DNA of 64,000 nt from Geodermatophilus sabuli. Lineage in GTDB: Bacteria; Actinomycetota; Actinomycetes; Mycobacteriales; Geodermatophilaceae. Positions 43,520-51,736 of the stretch are shown here, piece by piece. A program made the position numbers and the translations under genes. Below the pieces are notes generated by a model. It saw nothing but the letters and a program-made list of their open reading frames with translations, was not told the origin of the DNA and did not search any database. The stretch's first letter is position 1, and each line of letters opens with the position of its first letter. The DNA lies in contig NZ_OBDO01000011.1 in NCBI RefSeq assembly GCF_900215145.1, positions 1 through 64,000 on the forward strand, in the 5' to 3' direction.

Positions 43520-45013
43520 GTGGCAGGGGGCACGCCCGAGGGCGACACCGCCGACAACGAACTGCTGTTGGAGGACCACCGCGACGGCCATCCCGTGGCG
43601 CCCTACCGGGCGCTGTGGGCGGTTCTGCTCCTCGGCTGGGTGGTGAGTTACGCCGACCGCACCGTCACCGGGCCGGTCATCGCCTGGATGATCGAGACGG
43701 AGTCCGGGTTCATCGGCGACGCCAGCAACCCGGCGACCGTCGGCGGTCTGGTCGGCTCGATGTTCTTCCTCGGCTACATGCTCACCCAGTACCCGGGCGG
43801 GCGGCTGGGGGACCGGTTCGGGCACCGCGAGATGATCATCGTCTCGCTGCTGGCCGCCGCCGTGCTCACCGTCGTGTCCGGCCTGATGACCGGTCTGGTC
43901 GCCTTCGTCGCGGCCCGGGTGCTCACCGGCCTGGGTGAGGGCGTCTTCTACTCCAACGACCGCACGCTGATCATCAACCACACGCCGGTGGCCAAGCGGA
44001 CCCTCGGTCTGGGCGTGGTCATCACCGGCCTGTCGATCGGCCTCACCCTGGGCATCGTCCTCACCCCCGTCCTCATCGACTGGGGTGGCGCGCTGGGCAT
44101 GGGGGACGGCGCCTGGCGGGTCCCGTTCTTCGTCTTCGCCGCCGCGACGTTCGTCGTCGTCACCATCGCGTTCGTGTTCTTCCGCGCGCGGCTCGGCGGG
44201 CCGATGCGGCTGGGCGCGCCGTTCGTGCAGCTGGCCGCGTTCTCGGCGCCCACCTTCGTCGTCATCGTGGCGCTGTTCCTGCTCGCCGACACCCTCGAGT
44301 GGCCGGAGTGGCTGACCGCGACGATCGCCTCGGTCATCGCGCTGGTCTACATCGCGGTGATCGTCCGCGGCGTCCAGCGGTCCGGTCGCGGGGCGGCGCT
44401 GCTCAACCGCAACATGTGGCTGATCTACGTGGCCTACATCGCCATCCTGTGGAACCTGTGGTTCTTCAGCTTCTGGTCGGTGCAGATCGTCCGGGAGGCG
44501 GCGGAGAGCAGCCTGATCGCGGCGGCCCTGACCGCGGCGTTCAACGCCGGGGCCGGGATCCTCGGCTTCCCGGTGGGCGGCTGGCTGGCCGACCGCGCCA
44601 TCCGCACCGGCCGCGGACGCAAGCCGCTGGCGCTGGTGTGCACCGGGGTCTACTCCGTCCTGGTGCTGGTCTTCGGCTGGAGCATCTCCGGTGGGCGGGA
44701 GCCGTCCCTGCTCCTGCTGGGCGTGCTGCTGTTCTCCTCCGGCGTCTTCTTCAACGCGCTGCAGCCCATCGTGCAGGGCATGACCGGCGACCTGGTGCCG
44801 GCCGGGGAGCGGGGCGCGGCCTTCGGGATGCTCAACCTGGTCTCGGAGATCGGCGCCGTGCTCAGCCCGGTGGTCAGCGGGATCCTGCGCGACGCCACCG
44901 GCAGCTGGGCCACCGGCGTCTACGTCGCCGCCGGGATCATGATCGTCTCCTTCTTCCTCTACGCGTTCGTGAGGGAGGCCCCGGCCCACCACGAGGACCC
45001 GATACCGGCCTGA
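43520..45013 (+). CDS. MFS transporter
   Basis: A 497-aa major facilitator with twelve predicted helices. The cytoplasmic loop 2-3 motif is GGRLGDRFGHRE, and a related loop follows helix 8 (GGWLADRAIRTGRGRKP). The N-terminal half (VVSYADRTVTGPVIAWM, FFLGYMLTQYPGG) resembles the anion:cation symporter group that imports organic anions such as hexuronates or aromatic acids, but MFS direction and substrate cannot be fixed by sequence. It lies between the ketosynthase gene and the Rieske oxygenase gene in one operon, so it may bring in the oxygenase substrate or export the pathway product. The start is GTG after GGGAGGGG. Confidence 0.87.
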   Translation: MAGGTPEGDTADNELLLEDHRDGHPVAPYRALWAVLLLGWVVSYADRTVTGPVIAWMIETESGFIGDASNPATVGGLVGSMFFLGYMLTQYPGGRLGDRFGHREMIIVSLLAAAVLTVVSGLMTGLVAFVAARVLTGLGEGVFYSNDRTLIINHTPVAKRTLGLGVVITGLSIGLTLGIVLTPVLIDWGGALGMGDGAWRVPFFVFAAATFVVVTIAFVFFRARLGGPMRLGAPFVQLAAFSAPTFVVIVALFLLADTLEWPEWLTATIASVIALVYIAVIVRGVQRSGRGAALLNRNMWLIYVAYIAILWNLWFFSFWSVQIVREAAESSLIAAALTAAFNAGAGILGFPVGGWLADRAIRTGRGRKPLALVCTGVYSVLVLVFGWSISGGREPSLLLLGVLLFSSGVFFNALQPIVQGMTGDLVPAGERGAAFGMLNLVSEIGAVLSPVVSGILRDATGSWATGVYVAAGIMIVSFFLYAFVREAPAHHEDPIPA

Positions 45014-45029
45014 GCTCCTGGAGGAACCC

Positions 45030-46292
45030 GTGTCACAGCCCGCCCGGCCCGGTGCGGCACCCGCCCACGCCGCCTTCCGCAGCTTCCCGTCCAACGCCTG
45101 GTACGCCGCGGCGTGGGACCACGAGGTGGGCCGCAACCTGCTGCCCAAGACCATCGCCAACCGGCCGATCGTCTTCTACCGCACCGCCGGCGGCCGCGCG
45201 GTCGCCCTGGCCGACGCCTGCTGGCACCGGCTGGCGCCGCTGTCCATGGGGAAGCTGCGCGGCGACGACGAGGTCATGTGCGGCTACCACGGCATCTGCT
45301 ACGACGCCGACGGCCGTGCCACCTTCATGCCGGCGCAGGAGACGATCAACCCGAGCGCGACCGTGCACTCCTACCCGGTGGTCGAACGGCACCGCTACGT
45401 GTGGGTGTGGCCCGGTGACCCGGCGCTGGCCGACCCCGACCTCGTCCCCGACCTGCACATGAACGACCACCCCGACTGGGCCGGCGACGGCAAGACGATC
45501 CACGTCAACTGCAGCTACCAGCTGATCGTCGACAACCTCATGGACCTCACGCACGAGCAGTTCGTGCACGGGTCGAGCATCGGCCACGACGCGCTGTCGG
45601 AGTCCGACTTCGAGGTCACCCACGACGCGCACACGGTGACGGTGACCAAGTGGATGCTCGGGATCGACCCCCCGCCGTTCTGGAAGCGCAACCTGCAGGA
45701 CCGCTTCCCCGACTACGAGGGCCCGGTCGACAGGTGGCAGATCATCCACTTCACCGCGCCGTCCACGGTGGCCATCGACGTCGGGGTCGCCAAGGCCGGC
45801 ACCGGCGCCCCCGACGGCGACCGCAGCCAGGGGGTGACCGGCACCGTCATCAACACCATGACCCCGGAGACCGACCGCACCTGCTTCTACCTGTGGGCCT
45901 TCGCCCGCGACTGGTGCCTGGACAAGCAGGTCATCACCACCCGGCTGCGCGAGGGCGTCTCCGGCGTCTTCTTCGAGGACGAGGTGATGCTCGAGGCGCA
46001 GCAGCGCGGCATCGAGGCCAACCCCGACTACGACTTCTACAACCTCAACATCGACGCCGGCAGCATGTGGACCCGCCGCATCGTGCAACGCATGATCGAC
46101 GCCGAGCGGGGGTCCGACTCCGAGCCGCCCGACGAGGCCTCCGGCGACGCCGCGGTGGCGATGGGCGCGGTCACCGGCGCGGCCAACGCCGCCGTGCACG
46201 AGGAGGGCACCGGGATGGCGGCCGAGGTCGCCGGCGGCATCGCCGGGCACCGGCAGCAGCCGACCGTGGGCCTCATGGGCCGCGGGCTGTAG
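45030..46292 (+). CDS. Rieske non-heme iron oxygenase (VanA/dicamba-monooxygenase type)
   Basis: A 420-aa oxygenase. The Rieske [2Fe-2S] ligands are Cys64-x-His66 (ACWHR) and Cys84-xx-His87 (CGYHG). The mononuclear iron site includes His175 and His180 in DNLMDLTHEQFVH, with a later acidic ligand probably in FEDEVMLEAQQRGIE. The closest type is the vanillate O-demethylase oxygenase subunit and similar enzymes that demethylate aromatic methyl ethers. An Ala/Gly-rich C-terminal extension of about 60 residues (after AERGSDSEPPDE) is longer than usual. The GTG follows TGGAGGAAC. Its electron donor is the reductase encoded 9 bp downstream. Confidence 0.89.
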   Translation: MSQPARPGAAPAHAAFRSFPSNAWYAAAWDHEVGRNLLPKTIANRPIVFYRTAGGRAVALADACWHRLAPLSMGKLRGDDEVMCGYHGICYDADGRATFMPAQETINPSATVHSYPVVERHRYVWVWPGDPALADPDLVPDLHMNDHPDWAGDGKTIHVNCSYQLIVDNLMDLTHEQFVHGSSIGHDALSESDFEVTHDAHTVTVTKWMLGIDPPPFWKRNLQDRFPDYEGPVDRWQIIHFTAPSTVAIDVGVAKAGTGAPDGDRSQGVTGTVINTMTPETDRTCFYLWAFARDWCLDKQVITTRLREGVSGVFFEDEVMLEAQQRGIEANPDYDFYNLNIDAGSMWTRRIVQRMIDAERGSDSEPPDEASGDAAVAMGAVTGAANAAVHEEGTGMAAEVAGGIAGHRQQPTVGLMGRGL

Positions 46293-46301
46293 GCGCCGGC
46301 G

Positions 46302-47312
46302 ATGGCGGCCACCAGCGCCAAGAAGTGGCGCCGGGCCCGGGTGCTCGACGTCTGCGAGGTCGCCGAGCACGTCCGCCAGGTGGTGCTCGAACCCGAGCAC
46401 CTGGAGGCGCCGGCCGCTCCGGGCAGCCACATCGACATCGGCGTCTACGTCAACGGCCGGGCCGACGTCCGCTCGTACTCCGTCGTCGGGATGGGCGCCT
46501 ACGGCACCGAGATCGTCCTGGGCGTGCAACTGGCCCGGCAGAGCCGGGGCGGCTCGGCGTACATGCACGCGCTGCGCCGCGGCCAGGAGGTGTCGATCAC
46601 CCAGCCGCTGCAGAACTTCCCGCTCAACTACGGCAAGCCCGCCTACGTGCTGGCCGCCGGCGGCATCGGGATCACCGCGCTGGTCGCGATGGGCAGGGCG
46701 CTCAAGGCCCGCGGCGCGGACTACCAGTTCGTCTACGGCGCACGTTCCCGGGGCCTGATGGCCTTCGCCGACGAGCTGGTCGCCGAGCACGGCGACCGTC
46801 TGGAGCTGCGCGTCGACGACGAGGGGACCGGCCTGGACGTCGCCGGGCTCGTGGCCGGCGTGCCCGACGGCGGCGAGCTCTACGTCTGCGGCCCGACCCC
46901 GATGCTCGACGCGATCAAGGCGGCCTGGGCCGCGGCCGGACGGCGCCCGGCGGACCTGCGGTTCGAGACCTTCGGCAGCAGCGGCCGGTTCGCCCCCGAG
47001 GCGTTCACGGTGCGCATCCCGCGGCTCGGGCTGGAGACCGTCGTCCCGCACGACGTGTCGATGCTGGAGGCGCTGGAGGCCTGCGGCGCTGACCTGATGT
47101 TCGACTGCCGCCGCGGCGAGTGCGGCCTCTGCCAGGTCAAGGTGGTCGACGTCGAGGGCGTCATCGACCACCGCGACGTCTTCCTCAGCGACGCCCAGCA
47201 CCAGGCCGGCGACCGGCTGCAGTGCTGCGTCTCCCGGGTGGTCAGTGCGCGCACCGGCGGACTCGCCGGAGCCGACGGGCAGCCGGCCGTGGTCACCATC
47301 GACGTGCCCTGA
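46302..47312 (+). CDS. Ferredoxin-type oxidoreductase (VanB/phthalate dioxygenase reductase family)
   Basis: A 336-aa electron-transfer protein in the order FMN-binding, NAD-binding, ferredoxin. The flavin motif RSYS is at 57-60, the NAD domain has AAGGIGITALVAMGRAL and ELYVCGPTPMLDAI, and the C-terminal plant-type [2Fe-2S] domain has Cys269, Cys274, Cys277 and Cys308/309. This is the layout of VanB and phthalate dioxygenase reductase. It should reduce the Rieske oxygenase encoded just upstream, and it closes the six-gene operon; the next gene is convergent. Confidence 0.91.
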   Translation: MAATSAKKWRRARVLDVCEVAEHVRQVVLEPEHLEAPAAPGSHIDIGVYVNGRADVRSYSVVGMGAYGTEIVLGVQLARQSRGGSAYMHALRRGQEVSITQPLQNFPLNYGKPAYVLAAGGIGITALVAMGRALKARGADYQFVYGARSRGLMAFADELVAEHGDRLELRVDDEGTGLDVAGLVAGVPDGGELYVCGPTPMLDAIKAAWAAAGRRPADLRFETFGSSGRFAPEAFTVRIPRLGLETVVPHDVSMLEALEACGADLMFDCRRGECGLCQVKVVDVEGVIDHRDVFLSDAQHQAGDRLQCCVSRVVSARTGGLAGADGQPAVVTIDVP

Positions 47313-47356
47313 CCGGCGGCCCGTCCGGGCGGCTGGGCGGGTCGCCGACCGGGGCG

Positions 47357-47554
47357 TCAGCGGGCCAGGAAGTGCACCCCGAGCCACAGCCAGACGACCA
47401 GGACCGCCGCCCGGCCGGGTGTCGTCCGCATGGCGGCGCCGACCGCCCGGGCGACGGTCACCCCGCAACTCCCTCGCCGGGCGGCGACCTGCAGCGCGAG
47501 GGCGGTGAGCAGGAGGAGGGCGAAGCCGACGACGCTTCCCGCCGTGCCGCTCAC
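47357..47554 (-). CDS. Small membrane protein, DUF6186-like
   Basis: A 65-aa protein starting SGTAGSVVGFALLLLTALAL and ending VVWLWLGVHFLAR. It has two hydrophobic segments around an Arg-containing loop and ends in the W-L-G-x-H-F-x-A-R motif that I associate with the actinobacterial DUF6186 family. The GTG start overlaps the stop of the upstream minus-strand gene by 3 bp, so the two are coupled. Function unknown. Confidence 0.7.
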   Translation of the reverse strand: MSGTAGSVVGFALLLLTALALQVAARRGSCGVTVARAVGAAMRTTPGRAAVLVVWLWLGVHFLAR

Positions 47555-47940
47555 CCCGGCCGCCGCGGAGAGCGCGGACGGGTGGCGATCCAGGCACCGG
47601 CCGCCAGCCAGCACGCCGTCGCGGCGGCCCGCGCGAGCGGGTGCGCCAGCACCGGGTCGGCGAGGTCGCTGAGCGCCGGCAGGCCGCCGTGGGCCAGCGT
47701 CGCCGTCTCCCACGCGACGGCCGCCGCCAGCCACCCCAGCCAGGGCAGGCCCCGCCGGCCGACCGGCGGCGCCGCCTCGCCGGCCCGCCGGGCCAGGGTC
47801 ACCCCGGACACGACGAGGCCGGCCCCGACGACGGCCGCCAGCGCGACCGGGGAGAGCTCACCGGCGATCGCGACCGTGGAGACGCACGTGCCCGACAGCA
47901 CCGCCAGGGTGAGCCGACGGGGTCCGGGGGAAGACAGCAC
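47551..47940 (-). CDS. Hypothetical membrane protein, 129 aa
   Basis: A 129-aa protein with three to four predicted helices (about 10-27, 31-49, 65-83 and 103-120) and a basic tail. I do not recognise a family. It is coupled to the small DUF6186-like gene downstream, and that gene pair is a hint to related membrane functions. GTG 47940 is chosen because it is the last start before the divergent CPBP gene; CAGCAT lies 6 nt upstream as a possible weak -10. Confidence 0.6.
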   Translation of the reverse strand: MLSSPGPRRLTLAVLSGTCVSTVAIAGELSPVALAAVVGAGLVVSGVTLARRAGEAAPPVGRRGLPWLGWLAAAVAWETATLAHGGLPALSDLADPVLAHPLARAAATACWLAAGAWIATRPRSPRRPG

Positions 47941-47975
47941 CCGTGCATGCTGGTGCCCCCGACCACCGGAGCGCG

Positions 47976-48659
47976 ATGGCCCTCGGCGCCACGCTGGTGG
48001 TCGTCCTCGGAGCCTGGAACATCGTCGTCGTCCCCCGGTTCCCCGCGCGGCCGGGGGCGTACGTGGCAGCGAACGGAGCCGCCACCGCTGTGCTGCTGGC
48101 GGCCGCTCGGGCCGCCGGTCTCGCCTGGGCGGACCTCGGCCTCGACCGGCGCCGGCTCGCGGCGGGGGCACGGGAGGGCGGGGTGTGCGCCGCCGTCGTC
48201 GCCTCCGGCTACGCGGTCGCGCTGGCCGTGCCCGGCGCCCGGCCGTTGCTGGCCGACGCCCGGGTGGCCGGTCTCGACGGCCGGGGGATCGCCGGTCAGG
48301 TGCTGGTCCGGGTCCCGCTCGGCACCGTGCTGTGGGAGGAGGTCGCGTTCCGGGGAGCGCTGCCGGCCGTCCTCGCCCGGCTGGTGTCCCCGCGCCGGGC
48401 GGCCGGCGCCTCCGCCGCCCTCTTCGGCATCTGGCACGTCCGGCCCACGCTCGACGCCCTCGCGGTCAACGGCCTGGCGACCAGGCCCCGGGAGCGGGTG
48501 GCGGCGGTGCTCCTGGCCTGCCTGAGCACGGCGGCCGCGGGCCTCCTGTTCGCGCAGCTCCGGCGGCACAGCGGCAGCCTGCTCGCCCCCGCGCTCCTCC
48601 ACCTCGCGGCCAACTCGCTGGGGATCCTGGCCGCGGCCGCCGCCCACCGGCTCCGCTGA
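47976..48659 (+). CDS. CPBP family intramembrane protease
   Basis: A 227-aa membrane protein of the CAAX-protease/bacteriocin-processing (CPBP, Abi) family. The metalloprotease motifs are EEVAFRG (motif 1), FGIWHVRP (motif 2 His) and HLAANSLG (motif 3 His/Asn). Family members cleave membrane substrates such as prenylated proteins or leaderless peptides, or take part in bacteriocin self-immunity; the target here is unknown. ATG 47976 has GGAG close upstream; an in-frame GTG at 47943 would add 11 residues but nearly touches the divergent start at 47940. Confidence 0.82.
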   Translation: MALGATLVVVLGAWNIVVVPRFPARPGAYVAANGAATAVLLAAARAAGLAWADLGLDRRRLAAGAREGGVCAAVVASGYAVALAVPGARPLLADARVAGLDGRGIAGQVLVRVPLGTVLWEEVAFRGALPAVLARLVSPRRAAGASAALFGIWHVRPTLDALAVNGLATRPRERVAAVLLACLSTAAAGLLFAQLRRHSGSLLAPALLHLAANSLGILAAAAAHRLR

Positions 48660-48744
48660 GCCGGCGAGGGTGCGGAGCCGACCACAGGACCGCGCTCGAC
48701 CCGTGCCCCGGACTCCTCTGGCTCACCGCAGGGTCGTCCGGCGC

Positions 48745-48756
48745 TAGGTTGGCCTG
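48745..48756 (+). promoter_or_regulatory. Leaderless -10 box for kynA
   Basis: TAGGTT at 48745-48750, 6 nt before the ATG at 48757. No ribosome binding site is seen. Confidence 0.55.
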
Positions 48757-49626
48757 ATGGCACCGCCGGAGGAGGGCCGGGACCGCTCGGTCCGCCCCAT
48801 GGAGAGCTCCATCCGCACCGGGCTGACCCGGGGCTCGACGTACGCCGGCTACCTCGACCTGGACCGGCTGCTCAGCGCCCAGCACCCGCGCAGCGAACCC
48901 GAGCACCACGACGAGTTGCTGTTCATCGTCCAGCACCAGACCAGCGAGCTGTGGTTCAAGCTGGTCCTCCACGAGCTGCGGGCCGCCCGGCGACACCTGG
49001 CCGACGACGAGCCCGCGCCGGCGCTGAAGTGCCTGGCCCGGGTCAAGAGCATCGAGCGGACGCTCACCGAGCAGTGGTCGGTGCTGGCCACCCTGACCCC
49101 GCGCGAGTACGCCCAGTTCCGCGGCGTCCTCGGCTCCGCCTCGGGATTCCAGTCCGCCCAGTACCGCGCCGTCGAGTTCATCCTGGGCAACAAGAACGCC
49201 GCCGTGCTCGCGGTCTTCGACGGCGACCCCGACGCCCGCGCCGTGCTCGACGGCCTGCTGGCGGAGCCGACCCTCTACGACGAGTTCCTGCGGATGCTGG
49301 CCCGCCGGGGCTTCGCCGTCCCGTCGGAGGTCCTGACCCGCGACGTCCGCGAGCCGTGGGAGTTCCAGCCGGGGCTGGTGCCGGTGTTCCGCGCGGTCTA
49401 CGAGGACCCCGACGCGCCGTGGGACGTCTACGAGGCGTGCGAGAGCCTCGTCGACATCGAGGACAACCTGCAGTTCTGGCGCTTCCGCCACCTGCGCACG
49501 GTGCAGCGCACGATCGGCGGCAAGACCGGCACGGGCGGCTCCTCGGGCGTGGGTTTCCTGCGGCGGGCGCTGGACCTCACCTTCTTCCCCGAGCTGTACG
49601 CCGTCCGCACCGAGATCGGGACCTGA
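48757..49626 (+). CDS. Tryptophan 2,3-dioxygenase
   Basis: A 289-aa heme enzyme that opens the indole ring of L-tryptophan to N-formylkynurenine, first step of the kynurenine route. Characteristic blocks are TYAGYLDLDRLLSAQHP, DELLFIVQHQTSELWFKLVLHEL (substrate-pocket His/Phe/Arg region), QFRGVLGSASGFQSAQYRAVEF and FWRFRHLRTVQRTIGGKTGTGGSSGVGFLR, which contains the proximal heme His and the substrate-binding loop. Length is normal for bacterial enzymes. Kynureninase and formamidase genes are not adjacent, so the pathway is scattered. A leaderless promoter supports the start. Confidence 0.94.
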   Translation: MAPPEEGRDRSVRPMESSIRTGLTRGSTYAGYLDLDRLLSAQHPRSEPEHHDELLFIVQHQTSELWFKLVLHELRAARRHLADDEPAPALKCLARVKSIERTLTEQWSVLATLTPREYAQFRGVLGSASGFQSAQYRAVEFILGNKNAAVLAVFDGDPDARAVLDGLLAEPTLYDEFLRMLARRGFAVPSEVLTRDVREPWEFQPGLVPVFRAVYEDPDAPWDVYEACESLVDIEDNLQFWRFRHLRTVQRTIGGKTGTGGSSGVGFLRRALDLTFFPELYAVRTEIGT

Positions 49627-49689
49627 CGGCTTGTCCCGGCGCAGGCTCGGGACGAGCATGGCGACGCCGTCCAGCACGAGGAGGCCGCG

Positions 49690-49872
49690 ATGACCCAGGA
49701 CCGCACGGACCGGACCGGCGACTACGGCTACGACCTGGCGCACGAGGACGCGACGGCGTCACCGGGGCCGCCGGCGCAGCCGCACCCTGGGCCGCCGCCG
49801 CCGCCGGCCGGCCCGGACGAGGACGCCGGTGACCACTCCTACGACGAGGCGCACGACTTCCGGTCGCGGTGA
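49690..49872 (+). CDS. Small acidic protein with duplicated YDxAH motif, 60 aa
   Basis: A 60-aa hydrophilic protein. Two similar blocks, GDYGYDLAHED (11-21) and GDHSYDEAHDF (47-57), flank a proline-rich centre (PGPPAQPHPGPPPPPAGPDE). The repeated pattern is D-x-x-Y-D-x-A-H-[DE]. There is a good GGAGG before the ATG. No family is recognised. His and acidic residues could bind metal, or the peptide may be a stress-related disordered protein; both are speculation. It stands alone between kynA and a flavodoxin-like gene. Confidence 0.6.
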   Translation: MTQDRTDRTGDYGYDLAHEDATASPGPPAQPHPGPPPPPAGPDEDAGDHSYDEAHDFRSR

Positions 49873-49890
49873 CCGGCCGGCCCGCCGGGG

Positions 49891-49902
49891 GATGATCCGG
49901 GG
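49891..49902 (+). promoter_or_regulatory. Leaderless -10 box for the flavodoxin-like gene
   Basis: GATGAT at 49891-49896, 6 nt before the GTG at 49903. Confidence 0.45.
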
Positions 49903-50343
49903 GTGCCGCGCCTGCTCGTCGTCCACCACACCCCGTCGCCGTCCCTGCAGGCGGTGCTCGAGGCGGTGCGGGAGGGCGTCGCGCTGGTGGACGGCGTCGA
50001 GCTGACGGTGCGCCCCGCGCTGTCGGCCGGGCCCGCCGACGTGCTCGCCGCCGACGGCGTCGTGCTGGGCACCCCCGCCAACATCGGGTACATGTCCGGC
50101 GCCCTCAAGCACTTCTTCGACACCGTGTACTACCCCTGCCTGGACGCCACCGTCGGCCTGCCGTACGGGGTGTACGTGCACGGCAACGACGACACCGCCG
50201 GCGCGCTCACCAGCATCGCCCGCATCACCGGGGCGTTGCGCTGGAAGCAGGTCGCCGCACCCCTCAGCCTGACCGGCACGCCCGGACCGGCGGACCTGGA
50301 GGCCTGCCGGGAGCTCGCCGCGACGGTCGCGGTGAGCATCTAG
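49903..50343 (+). CDS. Flavodoxin-like NAD(P)H-dependent oxidoreductase
   Basis: A 146-aa protein with a flavodoxin fold. The phosphate loop is HHTPSPSLQAVLEAV at 8-22, and VLGTPANIGYMSGALKHFFDTVYY at 54-77 is the FMN isoalloxazine region characteristic of WrbA-like and flavodoxin-family reductases. It probably carries FMN and reduces quinones or acts as an electron carrier. It stands 46 bp upstream of a cation:proton antiporter gene and could share its transcript. Confidence 0.85.
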   Translation: MPRLLVVHHTPSPSLQAVLEAVREGVALVDGVELTVRPALSAGPADVLAADGVVLGTPANIGYMSGALKHFFDTVYYPCLDATVGLPYGVYVHGNDDTAGALTSIARITGALRWKQVAAPLSLTGTPGPADLEACRELAATVAVSI

Positions 50344-50389
50344 CGAGCAGAATCCCCCGGCAGCAGCGGCCGGACGACGGGAGAACCGG

Positions 50390-51736
50390 GTGGACGGCGT
50401 CCTCGTGGTCGACGCGCTCGTGCCCGTCCTGGCCGTGGCGCTGCTGGCCCCGCTGGTGGTGGGGCTGCTGCCCCGCCTGCCCGTGCCGCAGGTCGTGCTC
50501 CTGCTGGCCGGCGGCATCCTGATCGGCCCGGAGGTCCTGGGCCTCAGCTCGCCGTCCGGGGTCCAGGTACTCGCCGACGTCGGCCTCGGCTTCGTGTTCC
50601 TGCTCGCCGGATACGAGGTGGACCTGCGGCTGTTCCGGGAGGACGCCGGACGCCGGGCCGTCGTCGCCTGGACCGTCTCGGTCGTCCTGGCCCTCGGCGT
50701 GGTGGCGCTGCTGGCCACGGCCGGCCTGGTCCAGGCGTTCGTGCCGGTGGCGCTGGGCCTGACCACCACCGCGCTGGGCACGCTGCTGCCCGTGCTGCGC
50801 GAGAACGGGCTGCTCTCCGGGCGGCTGGGGCGGTACCTGCTGGCTGCCGGCGGCGTGGGGGAGCTGTTCCCGGTGCTGGCGATCGCGCTGCTCCTGGGCG
50901 CCCAGAACCGGTTCACGGCGCTGGCCTCGCTGGGGGCGGTGGCGGTGCTCGCGGTGCTGCTGGCCCTGGCCCGGCGGGCGGTGCGCGACGGCGGGCGGCT
51001 GGCCACGGTGGTCCTGCTCGGGCAGCACGAGACCGCCCAGATCACGCTGCGCGCGACGATCCTGCTGCTGATCACGCTGATCGCCGTCACCGACGAGTTC
51101 CACCTCGACGCCGTCCTGGGGGCCTTCCTCGCCGGCGTCGTCCTGCGGCGGTGGGCGGCCGGGGCGTCGCCCGTGCTGGAGTCCAAGCTCGACGCCGTCG
51201 GCTACGGGTTCTTCATCCCGGTGTTCTTCGTGTACTCGGGGATGAGCCTGGACCTGCACTCGATCGCGGAGGCACCGCTGCGGGTCGCGCTGTTCCTCGC
51301 GTTGATGCTCGCCGTGCGCGGCGCGCCCGCGCTGCTGGTCTACCGCGGCGTGCTGACCTGGCGGCAGCGGAGCCAGACCGCGCTGGTGACGGCGACCGCC
51401 CTGCCCGTGCTCGTCGCGCTCGCCGAGATCGGGGTGCGCAACGGCACGATGCTGCGGGAGAACGCGGCGGCGCTGGTGGGTGCCGGTGTGCTGACCGTGC
51501 TGGTGTTCCCCGCGCTGGCCGTCGCCTTCGGCCGGCCGGCGCCGGCCCCCGCCGGGTCCTCAGCCCGGCGTCCCGGCCGACCGGCGGAGCAGGCGCCGCT
51601 CGAGGGGACCGGTGACCAGCAGCAGGAAGAGCCCGAGGTAGTTGACCGCCGGGACGAGCACCCCCAGGACGAGGGCCACGACGATGGTCGCCGTCGTGAC
51701 CAGGCCCGGCACGGGCGGCGCCGGGCGCGTCCCTGA
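50390..51736 (+). CDS. Cation:proton antiporter (CPA2/KefB-like)
   Basis: A 448-aa membrane protein; the first 385 residues form about twelve helices of the Na+/H+ exchanger fold. Landmarks are PQVVLLLAGGILIGPEVLGL, LADVGLGFVFLLAGYEVDL (the conserved acidic site) and GAFLAGVVLRR. No C-terminal TrkA-N domain follows, so it is a short member. The last 60 residues are extremely hydrophilic and are encoded by DNA that also codes, on the other strand, for the end of the TMEM175-like gene (177-bp overlap), so this tail may be an accident of a lost stop codon. The start is GTG after GGGAG. Confidence 0.85.
   Translation: MDGVLVVDALVPVLAVALLAPLVVGLLPRLPVPQVVLLLAGGILIGPEVLGLSSPSGVQVLADVGLGFVFLLAGYEVDLRLFREDAGRRAVVAWTVSVVLALGVVALLATAGLVQAFVPVALGLTTTALGTLLPVLRENGLLSGRLGRYLLAAGGVGELFPVLAIALLLGAQNRFTALASLGAVAVLAVLLALARRAVRDGGRLATVVLLGQHETAQITLRATILLLITLIAVTDEFHLDAVLGAFLAGVVLRRWAAGASPVLESKLDAVGYGFFIPVFFVYSGMSLDLHSIAEAPLRVALFLALMLAVRGAPALLVYRGVLTWRQRSQTALVTATALPVLVALAEIGVRNGTMLRENAAALVGAGVLTVLVFPALAVAFGRPAPAPAGSSARRPGRPAEQAPLEGTGDQQQEEPEVVDRRDEHPQDEGHDDGRRRDQARHGRRRARP

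Noticed and set aside
35864..45160. A 3098-codon open frame on the minus strand
   Set aside because: It is antisense to the carboxylase, ketosynthase and MFS genes, all with clear motifs. Its translation is low-complexity and it exists only because stop codons are rare in very GC-rich DNA.
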